Of a DNA stretch of 64,000 nucleotides, positions 1 to 9,046 are shown piece by piece. Made by a program: the position numbers and the translations under genes. The notes beneath the pieces are model-generated. The model had not been told where the DNA came from. It saw only the letters and a program-made list of their open reading frames with translations, and did not search any database. Where the stretch lies: the NCBI GenBank assembly GCA_023459495.1, contig JAEWTL010000013.1, positions 62,001 through 126,000 on the forward strand, written 5' to 3'. Position 1 is the first letter of the stretch, and every line of letters begins with the position of its first letter. The stretch comes from Bacillota bacterium (lineage in GTDB: Bacteria; Bacillota; Clostridia; Christensenellales; SZUA-584).

Positions 1-1480
1 CGATTACTTTCTTATACATCTCATACTTGCGGTCATAGATACCCACGTTTTCCGGGTCCGGTATCAGCTGTGGATTGATCCTGCACATGCCGTCGGCTGC
101 ATCCTTCAAGCTGTCGTATTCCCCCGAGGCTACCGCCGCTGCCATGGCACAGCCAAGCGTTCCGGTTTCATTGCTTGGCACCGTTTCCACTGGGAGCTTC
201 ATAACGTCCGCGAATATCTGAGTCCATACCCTTGAATGCGCTACTCCTCCGGCCAATCGGATGCTCTGAGCTGGTTCAGTCCTAGTGGCCAGCAGCCTCT
301 CCAGATGATACCGATGTGAAAACGCGATCCCCTCATACACACTGCGCATCATATGCGCCCGCGTGTGATAATTGTTCATACCCACGAAGCATCCCATTGC
401 CTGAGGATGCACGTTGCTTGCCAGTAGGAAAGGCAAAAATACCGGGCAGAATTCCCTTGGGCCGACGCTTTCCACCCACTTGTTGGCATAGGCATAGACG
501 CCGTCTCCTTCCGCTGAGGCCTGCTCCCTGAGCTCCGGCAAAAATGTATTGACAAACCACTCATTGTTCCCCGCCGATGTAGGGCTGCACTCCTCGATCA
601 GATAATGGCCCGGCATACAATACAGAGAATTCATCAACACCGAACCGTCCGTAACTGGCTCACTTCGTATGTATTCATTGATGCTCCAAGTGCCCGCAAT
701 CATGCAAATGTGCTTTTCGTCGGTAATGTCCACCGCAAGCGCGCAGGCGTCGATGTCAAACATACCACCCGCTACCGGAGTCCCTGCCGGCAGTCCCGTC
801 TGTGCCGCTGCCGCCTGTGTAATATGCCCGCAGATATCCGTGGAGCCGCACAGCGGAGGCAGGCTTTCTGCAAACTCCTCGATCCCAAACAGCCGAAGCA
901 GTTCGGGATCAAAGCTGCCGCTCCGCAGGTTCATGAGATTAGTACCGGAGTAATCCGTAATCTCGGCCCGTGCCTCTCCCGTCAGCCGGAAGCGAATATA
1001 GTCCTTGCATTCGAATACCCACTGGATCCGGTCCGCATTGCCCGGCTCGTTATCTTTCAGCCATGCCAAAAGCGATACCGGTTGGCACGCGAGCACATGC
1101 TGCAGCGATATGCGTGAAGCTTTCTCCTCCGTGCCGTCATCCTTCCACTTTCGCACATACTCCCAGGCGCGGTTATCTGTGGATATGATTCCGTTGCGCA
1201 CCGGCCGTCCATCTTTTCCCCACAGGTATAGCCCTTTCCCATGCCCGCAGACAGCTACACCAGCGATTTCCCTTGCATCAATCCGCGTCTTTTCAATCAC
1301 CTGCCTGATGACAGCGCAGTTTGCGCGCCACATCACTTCCATGTCCCGCTCGTTGTAACCGGGATAAGGGGTGATCAGCGGGGTATTCGTCAATGCTGTA
1401 CCTATCTCCATACCGTCGGACGTATAGAGGGTTGCTTTTGTGGCAGTTCCTCCATTATCCAGTCCAAGGTAATATCTCAT
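1..1480 (-). CDS. FGGY-family carbohydrate kinase, LyxK/YiaP-like (C-terminus cut by window)
   Basis: ATP-dependent sugar kinase, expected to phosphorylate a ketose in the cytoplasm. The start ATG at 1480 lies behind AAAGGTGG. The frame is open for about 493 codons to the window edge, close to the usual 490-500, so only the last few residues are missing. Seen: N-terminal phosphate motif LGLDNGGTATKATLY; a GHGKGLYLWG segment; a MAGTWSINEY second phosphate motif; and the C-terminal IRLAGGVAHSRVWTQIFADV adenosine region. From memory the whole chain tracks E. coli L-xylulose kinase LyxK (for example PVSLLAWLKDNEP against PVSLLRWLKEHEP). It is last in a long operon that also has rhaA. E. coli degrades L-lyxose through rhamnose isomerase plus LyxK, so an L-xylulose-type substrate is a reasonable inference. 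Rhamnulokinase is the main alternative. Confidence 0.85.
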   Translation of the reverse strand, partial: MRYYLGLDNGGTATKATLYTSDGMEIGTALTNTPLITPYPGYNERDMEVMWRANCAVIRQVIEKTRIDAREIAGVAVCGHGKGLYLWGKDGRPVRNGIISTDNRAWEYVRKWKDDGTEEKASRISLQHVLACQPVSLLAWLKDNEPGNADRIQWVFECKDYIRFRLTGEARAEITDYSGTNLMNLRSGSFDPELLRLFGIEEFAESLPPLCGSTDICGHITQAAAAQTGLPAGTPVAGGMFDIDACALAVDITDEKHICMIAGTWSINEYIRSEPVTDGSVLMNSLYCMPGHYLIEECSPTSAGNNEWFVNTFLPELREQASAEGDGVYAYANKWVESVGPREFCPVFLPFLLASNVHPQAMGCFVGMNNYHTRAHMMRSVYEGIAFSHRYHLERLLATRTEPAQSIRLAGGVAHSRVWTQIFADVMKLPVETVPSNETGTLGCAMAAAVASGEYDSLKDAADGMCRINPQLIPDPENVGIYDRKYEMYKKVI

Positions 1481-1555
1481 TCTCGGGCCACCTTTCATCT
1501 TGAAGCTTTATTTTTTGGTATCGCAACAGCATCGTCCATATCTTATCAGCGATAA

Positions 1556-2734
1556 TCACGCCTTCTGCAGCTTTTTATATAGGTCTCGCGTAAAAGGAAA
1601 GAGCAGTATGAGCGGCAAGGCCGCAATCATCAGCGCGTTCCCCAGACCGATGGAGTCGCCGATCAAGCCGACCACCGGCACAAATACGAACAGGGCAAAA
1701 TAATAGCCGAACGAGATGATCCCAGCTGCCGCGGCGGAATTTTCCGGTGCGATTTTGCAGCCGACCACATAAGTGATCGGAACATTGTTTCCGCAGCAGA
1801 GTGCCGATACTCCGATCAGGACAATCTTAATGGTGATATCCTGTACGAGTATCATTGCAATCCACGCCGCAAAGCCCAGTGCGCAGCCCATCGTCAGCAC
1901 TTTAATCTGCGAAAACCGGGTAGCGATTCTGGCATATAGCAGTCGAGCGACCATCATGCCCAAAAAGAGAACGGAAAGCGCTGTTGCACCATGCGAGTCC
2001 ACACCCTCGACATTCGCGCCATACGAAGCCGTGCAATACGTTGCCGCCACCTGCCATGCGCTCACCATAAACGATACGAAAGCGATCCCTTTCATACCCG
2101 GCTTGTCCAATACCTTTTTTAATTCCTGCCAGCGGTAGCGAACACTGATCCGGTCGCTGAGCATCTTCTTCCGGAGCCCCTGGCGGAATGCGAAAGCGCC
2201 ATAAACCGCAAAGAGAATGGAAACACCGCCCAGAACAAGAAACACACCCATAAGCCCGAAACCGATATACAGGGCATATGAAGCAATGGGGGCGATCACC
2301 GAACCCAGACTGAACAACATATGCAGCAGGGTCATATGCGTTTCGACCCTTAAGCTAACGGTCTCATACATCACCGCATTCACCAGCGTTTTGACGATAC
2401 CAGCGAAAAAGCCGAGCAATATAAAGACCACAAACAGCGTGAATAGCGGTTGATCGATTCCGATGGTGACGATAAACAGGCCGGTCAACACGCCGGCCAG
2501 CACGATCAGCTTTTCTTTATTGAAGGAATCAATGAAGATGATCATGATGAGGGTAACCGCAAAACCGCCTATACTTTGTACCGAAAGCAATAGCCCGCCT
2601 TCGGCGGCACTCAGGGCAAATGCGGCTTCCAGCTTGTCCCGCATTTGCCCAACGGTCGACATTGAAAAGGATACGCAAAGCATGAGCAGATCGATCGCCA
2701 GAATTTTTGGCCAGACCTTATTTGGGGATGTCAC
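1556..2734 (-). CDS. MFS transporter, sugar/anion carrier type
   Basis: Integral membrane secondary transporter of the major facilitator superfamily, about 392 residues with about twelve hydrophobic segments. I place the start at GTG 2734 because AAAGGAGAA lies just upstream; longer starts add a charged leader (GRRARLRWKG) atypical of MFS proteins. The first helix follows SPNKVWPKILAIDLLMLC. There is a basic central loop (RQGLRKKMLSDRISVRYRWQ) between the two six-helix halves. It sits between the ASRT-family gene and the kinase, so it probably imports or exports a substrate or end product of the same pathway, which also has its own ABC importer. The substrate cannot be read from the sequence. 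Confidence 0.85.
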   Translation of the reverse strand: MTSPNKVWPKILAIDLLMLCVSFSMSTVGQMRDKLEAAFALSAAEGGLLLSVQSIGGFAVTLIMIIFIDSFNKEKLIVLAGVLTGLFIVTIGIDQPLFTLFVVFILLGFFAGIVKTLVNAVMYETVSLRVETHMTLLHMLFSLGSVIAPIASYALYIGFGLMGVFLVLGGVSILFAVYGAFAFRQGLRKKMLSDRISVRYRWQELKKVLDKPGMKGIAFVSFMVSAWQVAATYCTASYGANVEGVDSHGATALSVLFLGMMVARLLYARIATRFSQIKVLTMGCALGFAAWIAMILVQDITIKIVLIGVSALCCGNNVPITYVVGCKIAPENSAAAAGIISFGYYFALFVFVPVVGLIGDSIGLGNALMIAALPLILLFPFTRDLYKKLQKA

Positions 2735-2783
2735 AGGTTCTCCTTTCCATCTCAGCCGTGCGCGCCTACCCAACGGTTCCTTG

Positions 2784-3152
2784 TCAGCAATATGCCATCG
2801 TCGTCATCAACGCGTTCTCACTTTGCGTAGTGTCCACCCGCGTATACTGCACAACTACCGGGATACTGCACTGCAGCAAGCTCGCGTACGGCACTCCACG
2901 CAGTATTGTGCCGCCGCTGCCATCGCGCAGCTGGTCCATTCGGATATGGGCGGTGCGTTTCGCGGGGCATACCGCATACAGGCCTTCAATTGGTTCGCGG
3001 TCCTCATAGTACAGCGTGATGCTGACCCTGCACTCTCTGTCCGAAGTATTCAGCACGCAGATCGACTCGTGGCTTACATATTGGCCCGGCGAAGTGACTT
3101 CCGGCCAGTACATATCCGGAATCAGCCAGACTTTCTTACCAGCTCTTTTCAT
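2784..3152 (-). CDS. Sensory-rhodopsin-transducer (ASRT) family protein
   Basis: Small soluble beta-rich protein of about 122 residues. The start ATG 3152 has AGAGAGGA just upstream; the longer frame to 3230 is less likely. Motifs matching the Anabaena sensory rhodopsin transducer family: W-IPD near the N-terminus, TSPGQYVSHESICVLN, VSITLYYEDREPI, PAKRTAHIRMDQL, VPYASLLQCSIPVVVQYTRV, and the C-terminal QSENALMTTMAY. In cyanobacteria ASRT partners a rhodopsin. No rhodopsin is encoded here, and family members in Firmicutes have been proposed to bind small molecules, often beside carbohydrate genes. Placed between rhaA and the MFS carrier, it may be a ligand-binding or mutarotase-like accessory of this catabolic operon; that role is inference. 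Confidence 0.8.
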   Translation of the reverse strand: MKRAGKKVWLIPDMYWPEVTSPGQYVSHESICVLNTSDRECRVSITLYYEDREPIEGLYAVCPAKRTAHIRMDQLRDGSGGTILRGVPYASLLQCSIPVVVQYTRVDTTQSENALMTTMAYC

Positions 3153-3277
3153 AAAATCCTCTCTCCCGCCGGTGTGAACCACTCCCCGGCGCTTTTCGGA
3201 TACGGCAAGAAACGCTTTGCGGTAACGCATGCGTTCCTGCCGTAATACAACCTATTCAGATCCGTCTTGAAAATGTA

Positions 3278-4537
3278 TCAGCGTTGGGACAATACGTCCC
3301 TCTCGTATTTTCGAACCCGCCCAAGCCATTCATCCCCCACGGGCACATTTTGTTTCATACAGTAATAATCCCATATTGGTGCAAACGGCAGCGATTTTGT
3401 TTCCTCCAGCAGTGCCAACCGCCCGGTCAGGTCACCCTGCACTTCACATTCCTTAATCACGCCAATGGGATCCAGCATGGCCTTGAGCAGCGCTTTCCGC
3501 GCACTACGGACACCGATGATCCAGCAGGCCAGGCGATTGATTGAAGCGTCAAAGAAATCGAGCCCGATAAAGATACGCTTCTGATAATTGTTGCGAACGA
3601 TCTCCGCCATGATGTTCTGTAGCTCGTCGTCCCAGATCGTCACATGGTCGCTGTCCCAGCGTACACCCCGGCTGATATGCAGCATGGCGTTCGGCATAAA
3701 CTGCATGATCGCACTGAATTTGCTGCTGATGGTTTCGGTGGGATGAAAGTGCCCCGCATCCAGGCAGTACAGCTTTTTGCGCGTCAGGGCATACAACAGC
3801 GAATATTCATGGCTGGCCACCGTATAGCTCTCGATACCCAGTCCAAAAAGCTTGCTCTCTATGGACTCGAGCACAGCCGTCTCATCCAGCTTCGCGGCAA
3901 ATATCTCGTCCAGTGAACGGGTCATGATCTCCCGCGGGGCCGAAGTATCCGCCGTGATATCCTTATAGCCATCCGGCATCCAGTAATTTACGATGCACGG
4001 TTTGCCCAGCTGCTTACCGAACGCTTCCCCAATCTCCCGGCAGCGTTTGCCGTGTTCGACCCAGAACTCGCGCTTAGCCTTATCCCGGCTCGCGATGGAA
4101 AAGTTGCCATCCATCATTGGGTGGGAAAAGAATGTCGGATTGAAATCCAATCCCATTCCTTTTTCTTTTGCCCAGTCCACCCAGTTCTGAAAATATTCAA
4201 TAGTATATGCGTCGCGGTCTGCCTTTTTGCCGCCCAGCTCCGCATGGCATGCATGCAGGTTCAGCTTGACAACGCCAGGGATCATGGTCAGCGCAGTCTC
4301 AATATCCTGCCGCAGCTGTCCGGGCGTAGCCGCCCGCCCCATATAGTTTCCGGTCGTGGCGATCCCGCCGGTCAGTTCGCCGATTCCGTCGAATCCGATC
4401 AGATCGTCGCCCTGCCAGCTGTGCATCGAGACCGGTATCGCATCGATCTCCGCCATCGCAGTATCCACATCGACACCGTGCCCTGCGTATACACTTTTGG
4501 CATACTCGTATCCCTTTATCACCGTTGATTCGTTCAT
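3278..4537 (-). CDS. rhaA: L-rhamnose isomerase
   Basis: Converts L-rhamnose to L-rhamnulose and, in characterised enzymes, also L-lyxose to L-xylulose and L-mannose to L-fructose; a cytoplasmic metal-dependent TIM barrel. The product is 419 residues, the length of E. coli RhaA. Segments recalled from RhaA are present in order: PVSMHSWQGDDLIGF, LTGGIATTGNY, MGLDFNPTFFSHP, ESKLFGLGIESYTV, LDAGHFHPTETIS, VRWDSDHVTIWDDE and IGLDFFDASINRLACW, with the metal ligands inside the last four. I choose ATG 4537 because GGAGG lies five bases upstream; an in-frame ATG at 4549 is an alternative. No RhaB/RhaD/RhaM set is seen; the operon instead carries a LyxK-like kinase, so L-lyxose use is as likely as rhamnose. 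Confidence 0.95.
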   Translation of the reverse strand: MNESTVIKGYEYAKSVYAGHGVDVDTAMAEIDAIPVSMHSWQGDDLIGFDGIGELTGGIATTGNYMGRAATPGQLRQDIETALTMIPGVVKLNLHACHAELGGKKADRDAYTIEYFQNWVDWAKEKGMGLDFNPTFFSHPMMDGNFSIASRDKAKREFWVEHGKRCREIGEAFGKQLGKPCIVNYWMPDGYKDITADTSAPREIMTRSLDEIFAAKLDETAVLESIESKLFGLGIESYTVASHEYSLLYALTRKKLYCLDAGHFHPTETISSKFSAIMQFMPNAMLHISRGVRWDSDHVTIWDDELQNIMAEIVRNNYQKRIFIGLDFFDASINRLACWIIGVRSARKALLKAMLDPIGVIKECEVQGDLTGRLALLEETKSLPFAPIWDYYCMKQNVPVGDEWLGRVRKYERDVLSQR

Positions 4538-4585
4538 ATGATCCTCCATCCGTTTCCGGCTCCAATACCCCGAGAAATCTCTGTG

Positions 4586-5566
4586 TTAGCGATATATGTA
4601 CTTTTTGATTGCACCCAGTTCGCTCAGCAGTGCAGCAGGCAAAGGCTTGTTCCAGGCCGCCAGCCCGGTTTCAAGCTGCGCCTCATTATCGAACGACGCG
4701 ATGGGTACGGACAGAAAAGCCGTCTCCCCCATGATATACATAAAGGAAAGATCCATGAACGAGTACTCCCCGTTCTTCACCATATCCAGACAGCGCTCAT
4801 AAATCTGGTCGTTTGTCGGGCTGTTATAAACCTCTGTAACGCTGGATGGCAGTTTCTCTCCCGCATACCGCCGTTCGAAATATCCCTTCGCAATGGACAT
4901 GTAGGCCATGACGTTCATCCCGGTCTCAGCATGATAGTCATGCGTTTCCTGATCCATGAGTATAAACGTCTTGTCGGGCAGGTTGTAAAAGTTTACATCC
5001 GCTAGGCTCCACATGAGCTGGTTGGCCACAAACCCCTGTCGTCCGGTCTGTTTTGCATACTCCGCCGCCTCCCTGATACGGGCCTGCGACCAGTTGGAGC
5101 AGCCATAGTAACGGATCTTTCCCTGCTTCTGCGCCGAATCAAGATAGTCGATGATCTCCGAAACAGGCACATTCGGATCGTCCCGATGCAGAAAATACAG
5201 GTCAATGTAATCTGTATTCAAATACTCCAGACTCTCGTGCAGGTCCTTTTCGATATTGACCGGTCGGACGCGCGGGATATCCATACGGTCCCAATCAGGG
5301 TGCGTGCCCTTGGTGGATATCACGAGTTTATCCCGGCTCCCCGTTTCCTTGATCCATTCGCCGATTGTACGCTCGCTGCGGCACAGTACCCCCGGCACCC
5401 AGTCGCCGTAGATATGCGCGGAATCGATAAAGTTTCCGCCTCTGTCCACATACTGGCTCAACTGCCGTTTTGCCTCCGCCTTGGGCAGGTCGGCATCGTA
5501 GTTCACCGTGCCAAGACAGATGGGCGTCACAGACAAATCCGTTCCGTTAAACTTAACCTTATTCAT
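4586..5566 (-). CDS. Aldo/keto reductase
   Basis: NAD(P)H-dependent oxidoreductase with an AKR TIM barrel, about 326 residues, cytoplasmic. Seen: the N-terminal LSVTPICLGTVNYD strand; the catalytic tetrad region FIDSAHIYGDW (Asp and Tyr), LVISTKGTHP (Lys) and LYFLHRDDPNVPVSEI (His); and YYGCSNWSQARI, as in the voltage-gated-channel beta/YghZ-like subgroup. ATG 5566 is preferred because GGAGATGCG precedes it; the 41 residues upstream in frame look unlike the family. It lies between the OYE-like gene and rhaA in the operon and could reduce a carbonyl intermediate or oxidise a sugar at C1 to a lactone. The substrate is not predictable. Confidence 0.88.
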   Translation of the reverse strand: MNKVKFNGTDLSVTPICLGTVNYDADLPKAEAKRQLSQYVDRGGNFIDSAHIYGDWVPGVLCRSERTIGEWIKETGSRDKLVISTKGTHPDWDRMDIPRVRPVNIEKDLHESLEYLNTDYIDLYFLHRDDPNVPVSEIIDYLDSAQKQGKIRYYGCSNWSQARIREAAEYAKQTGRQGFVANQLMWSLADVNFYNLPDKTFILMDQETHDYHAETGMNVMAYMSIAKGYFERRYAGEKLPSSVTEVYNSPTNDQIYERCLDMVKNGEYSFMDLSFMYIMGETAFLSVPIASFDNEAQLETGLAAWNKPLPAALLSELGAIKKYIYR

Positions 5567-5586
5567 CGCATCTCCGATCCGACCTG

Positions 5587-6945
5587 TTATTTGCCCTGAA
5601 CATACTTGCGGTACAGTGGCAGGTAGACTTCCTGATCGCGGATCACGCAGCCCGTCGTCATATGCGCTTTTTGGATCAGATCGTAGCACTTGTCACAAGT
5701 GATGCAGCACTTTGATCTTACCATGCGCTTTTTCTCCATTAGGTCCTTTGCAAAATCCGGATACGCGAATGCCTGTCTGCCAAAGCCTGCGATGTCAAAC
5801 CAGTTCTGGTTGATCCCGCCCGCACCGACATTGCCGCCGAACTGCTCCAGCCAAGTCAGGCCGGTTGCAACAAATATACCGTCCGGCACTGCTTCCTTGA
5901 TCTCCTTTGTCGCTTTCAGCAGATCGTAGGTGCCTTTATACGGGAAAATATCCGATTCTTCAATCTCCGCAAGATACCCTCTGCCGTAAGGCTGATAGCG
6001 CGGCATCATGGTCGAAATATTGATCAGCTTAACGTTTCTTTCCACAAGCATTTTACACAATTTTATAGTCTCGGTCAGATCCGGTGCCATTACGCCTTCC
6101 TCTTTCACCATGCCCCAGCCATACGGATAAGGGATGCAGTCATAGGCATTCAGGCGGACGCAAATATCCAAGGCGTTGCCTAGCTTCGCACGGATACCGT
6201 CGATGATAGTAAACAGCGCGCGGGTCCGGTTCTCAAAGCTGCCGCCGTATTTACCGGGCCGGGTAAACGCCGAAAGCAACTCCCTGAGGATATACTCATG
6301 GCATACTTTTACATCAACCGAGTCGAAGCCCGCTTCATGCGAAAGAACAGCTGCGTTGATAAAGTCATCAATGATCTCCTCGATCTTTTCATCCGTCGCA
6401 AACGTGATCTTCCCAGCGCGTCCGTCAATCGAGTTGTGATGATCGATATAAGGATTCTCCACAACAGCCAGCGGCGTGGGTTCCCACTCCTTGTTCACGC
6501 TGCGCCGACCCGAATGCGTCAACTGCAGTACATTATACGGCCGTACGCCAAAATCATTTTCCGCTGTCTTGTTCGTCTCATCCAGCAGCCTTTTCACTTC
6601 CAACAGCGTATGCTCGCTGATGATCATCTGCAGGGGGTTGCACCGGCCATCGTTGGATATCGCGATCGATTCGTACCACAGCAGGCCCGCACCGCCTTTT
6701 GCATAGCGTTCATACCTGCGAAATATCAGCTCCGATGGTTTCCCATCTGGGGTGCCGTCAAAGCCTTCCAGCGGATGAATGCATATCCGGTTGGGAATCG
6801 TCTTATCATCCAGTTTGATCGGCTCTGCCAGAATGGATACATCCTCATCGACAGGAAACGGATAGCCGGCCTTTTCCATGGTCTCTTTAAAGTCTGCGAC
6901 CGTCTCCATCTTTGCAAAATTGAATGGTTTAACAACCTTATGCAT
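5587..6945 (-). CDS. NADH:flavin oxidoreductase, old yellow enzyme family
   Basis: FMN-dependent TIM-barrel oxidoreductase of 452 residues. Seen: NRICIHPLEGFDGTPDGKPSEL (phosphate/flavin entry region), LLWYESIAIS, VLQLTHSGRRS, the FINAAVLSHEAGFDSVDVK segment typical of OYE/dienoyl-CoA-reductase barrels, and LRELLSAFTRPGKYGGSFENR. The C-terminus has clustered cysteines (RSKCCITCDKCYDL, then a Cys in AHMTTGC) as in Fe-S-containing OYE relatives, but the protein stops before the FAD/NAD domain of 2,4-dienoyl-CoA reductase. AAAGGAG lies upstream of the start. In a sugar operon it may reduce an unsaturated or keto intermediate. This is an unusual partner for rhaA. Confidence 0.85.
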   Translation of the reverse strand: MHKVVKPFNFAKMETVADFKETMEKAGYPFPVDEDVSILAEPIKLDDKTIPNRICIHPLEGFDGTPDGKPSELIFRRYERYAKGGAGLLWYESIAISNDGRCNPLQMIISEHTLLEVKRLLDETNKTAENDFGVRPYNVLQLTHSGRRSVNKEWEPTPLAVVENPYIDHHNSIDGRAGKITFATDEKIEEIIDDFINAAVLSHEAGFDSVDVKVCHEYILRELLSAFTRPGKYGGSFENRTRALFTIIDGIRAKLGNALDICVRLNAYDCIPYPYGWGMVKEEGVMAPDLTETIKLCKMLVERNVKLINISTMMPRYQPYGRGYLAEIEESDIFPYKGTYDLLKATKEIKEAVPDGIFVATGLTWLEQFGGNVGAGGINQNWFDIAGFGRQAFAYPDFAKDLMEKKRMVRSKCCITCDKCYDLIQKAHMTTGCVIRDQEVYLPLYRKYVQGK

Positions 6946-6993
6946 TACATTTACTCCTTTATGCCGTGCTCATCAGTCTCAGGCCTTTAATTT

Positions 6994-7347
6994 TTAGTGT
7001 GTTTTATCAAGCGGTGGTACTGTAACCGCATAATAAATGCACTGTTCGTCCAGTTCATTGATCACGGCATGCTTGTCTCCGGCTTCCACCATGATGGCGT
7101 CCCCCTTGTTGAGCACCTCCAGCAGTTTACCTTCTGCAAAAACCTTCATCTGCCCCTGCAATATATAAAAGATTTGATCGGAATGATCATGAATCTCATC
7201 TGTACTTCCCGCGCCTTTTTCCAAAGTAGACAGCGTAATATTTGCTTGTTTGCATCCCTTATCCGGGTTGAAGATGACTTCCGTTGTCATATTAAAGTGT
7301 GTAAACGGCGTATATTTCTCGCCCGTATCCTTTCGGTAGACCTTCAT
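6994..7347 (-). CDS. Small cupin-domain protein
   Basis: Single-domain cupin of 117 residues, cytoplasmic. The metal-binding cupin motif 1 is visible as IHDHSDQIFYILQGQMKVF (His, His and a Gln/Glu position) and motif 2 as GDAIMVEAGDKHAVIN (His). AAAGGAG lies upstream of ATG 7347. It is one of two adjacent cupin genes between the ABC receptor gene and the OYE gene. Such proteins act as sugar isomerases, epimerases or lyases, or simply bind ligands. The activity here is unknown, but placement suggests a step in the same pathway. Confidence 0.8.
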   Translation of the reverse strand: MKVYRKDTGEKYTPFTHFNMTTEVIFNPDKGCKQANITLSTLEKGAGSTDEIHDHSDQIFYILQGQMKVFAEGKLLEVLNKGDAIMVEAGDKHAVINELDEQCIYYAVTVPPLDKTH

Positions 7348-7428
7348 AGCCCTTCCACGCTCCTTTCAAATGATTTGTCCAATGAGTTGTGCTGCATTTG
7401 TATGCTTGTTTCTCCGACATCGTAAACA

Positions 7429-7815
7429 TTACTTATTCTTTTCGTACCATTCCCGGTCGTACCATGCCGTTTCGAGTAACGTACAGCCCAGCTCCGTTCC
7501 AAACGGGCCGTGATCCATGCCCGGCTGTCTGCAGCCATAGAACCCTTTGGTATAGAGCGTGTTGGTCCCATAATCGATCATGTGTCCATCAAGAATCAAC
7601 AGTTCCTCCCAGAACGGATGATTAAGCGCACGGGAGAACCTAAAGCCCGGTTCAAAAATAACAATTCGTGTATATGCACCTGTGTCAGGATCACGGGCCA
7701 ACAGCTTTTCCCGTATTCCCTTGATGGGGCCGCCTCTTTCCTCACCCACATCATCCCACTTGTAATCAAAAATAGTACTTTTCATGTCTCCGCCAGTTCT
7801 GGGTTCTTTACCCAT
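7429..7815 (-). CDS. Cupin-fold protein (ChrR-cupin-like)
   Basis: Protein of 128 residues with a cupin-like beta pattern: LARDPDTGAYTRIVIFEPGFRF, then a SRALNHPFWEELLILDGHMID segment resembling the ChrR-type anti-sigma cupin motif (His, Glu, Glu), and GFYGCRQPGMDHGPF supplying a second His region. GGAGAGAGACATC precedes ATG 7815. It has no detectable similarity to the neighbouring 117-residue cupin beyond the fold, so the two are unlikely to be recent duplicates. Probably a metal-dependent enzyme or binding protein for an oxygenated compound. Family assignment is from motifs only. Confidence 0.65.
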   Translation of the reverse strand: MGKEPRTGGDMKSTIFDYKWDDVGEERGGPIKGIREKLLARDPDTGAYTRIVIFEPGFRFSRALNHPFWEELLILDGHMIDYGTNTLYTKGFYGCRQPGMDHGPFGTELGCTLLETAWYDREWYEKNK

Positions 7816-7901
7816 GATGTCTCTCTCCTTTCGTATATATGCCGCTCCGGCAGACGCAGGCCTGCCGGCACGGCACAGGTTTTCATTTCTTGTGCATCAG
7901 A

Positions 7902-8978
7902 TTAATAAGCGTCAAAGTTGAACGTTGCAGGATCCTGGATCGTTCCGCCAAAGGTGGCGTCGCGGATCGTCTCTACATTCGACTTGTCGATCGGAACCGG
8001 GTCAACCAAACCGAACTCTTCAAAGTCCCGGCCTTCCAGCACATCCAGGCAAAGCTGGATTGCAGTCTCCGCCATGACCGCCTGAGACTTCATGTTTGTG
8101 AACGCCATGTACCCGTCGCGGATGGCAACCATGCCCTGCGGCAGTGCCGAAGAACCGTACACCGCGATCTCGCCGTCATATCCGGCTGCCTTGATCGCCT
8201 GCACAGCGCCCAGCGCCAGACCATCGTTGGTGGCCACAAACGCGTCGATCTCATCGCCATACTTGGTGATCGCGTCGTCCGCCAGCTTCACGCCGGCTTC
8301 CTGCGTGTCCTGCTCGTCCTCGAACGTCTCCAGCAGCTCAATACCCGGATAGTTCGGCAGATTGGCCAGAAAACCGTCGTTGTACTGGATCTGCGCATAC
8401 GAAGCGGTGTTGGGCCCAAACAGGTATACGATCTTCGCGCCGTCCGGGTAGTCCTTATTCAGCGCTTCCAGCTGGTTGACCGCAAACTGGGGTTCGTTGT
8501 ATACACGGGCCGCCGTCACCTTATCCGTGTTGGACTGACGGCAGGTGGTCACCACCGGTATCCCCGCGTCATAGCAGGCTTCCACTGCCGATACGGTCGT
8601 ATCCAAGTCGATCGGCCCCATCAGCATTAAATCTGGTTCGTCTACAATCTGCGTCTGCACCGACTCGACCTGTTCGGCCGCTGTGTCATTGTGGATCAGG
8701 CTGTACTCAATGTGGTATTCGCCGCCCGCGTTCACCGCGTCAATCGCAGACACGAGCATATCGGCATACACCTTCCACCATTCAGAAGACTGTGTGGGTA
8801 AGGAGATCGCAAACTTGTATTCCTTCACTTCCGCCACCGGCGAGGTGTCCCCTGACGGCGACTCCGACACTTCCTGGGACGTTCCCTGCGAAGTCTCTGC
8901 CGGGCCTTCCTTTGTGCAACCCATAAACATCGACATCGTCAGAATCAGGCATAATACGACCAGAAACAGTTTCTTCAT
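7902..8978 (-). CDS. Sugar ABC transporter substrate-binding lipoprotein
   Basis: Periplasmic-binding-protein-like lipoprotein of 358 residues, anchored outside the membrane. The lipobox is MFMGC near residue 21 after a Lys-Lys and hydrophobic signal, followed by a Ser/Thr/Glu-rich linker (about 22-50). The type I ribose/autoinducer-2-like domain follows: YKFAISLPTQSSEWWKVYADML, DLMLMGPIDLDTTVSAVEAC, GIPVVTTCRQSN, DAFVATNDGLALGAVQAIKAAG. AGGAGGAGAAC precedes the start. It is cotranscribed with the permease and ATPase just upstream in the operon and is the specificity determinant of that importer. The ligand is probably a monosaccharide or derivative, not identified. Confidence 0.92.
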   Translation of the reverse strand: MKKLFLVVLCLILTMSMFMGCTKEGPAETSQGTSQEVSESPSGDTSPVAEVKEYKFAISLPTQSSEWWKVYADMLVSAIDAVNAGGEYHIEYSLIHNDTAAEQVESVQTQIVDEPDLMLMGPIDLDTTVSAVEACYDAGIPVVTTCRQSNTDKVTAARVYNEPQFAVNQLEALNKDYPDGAKIVYLFGPNTASYAQIQYNDGFLANLPNYPGIELLETFEDEQDTQEAGVKLADDAITKYGDEIDAFVATNDGLALGAVQAIKAAGYDGEIAVYGSSALPQGMVAIRDGYMAFTNMKSQAVMAETAIQLCLDVLEGRDFEEFGLVDPVPIDKSNVETIRDATFGGTIQDPATFNFDAY

Positions 8979-9046
8979 TGTTCTCCTCCTTGGTTTATTT
9001 TATCTCTCTTTAGCATCCGCCAAAGAAAACTCTCCCCCTGTTGACG

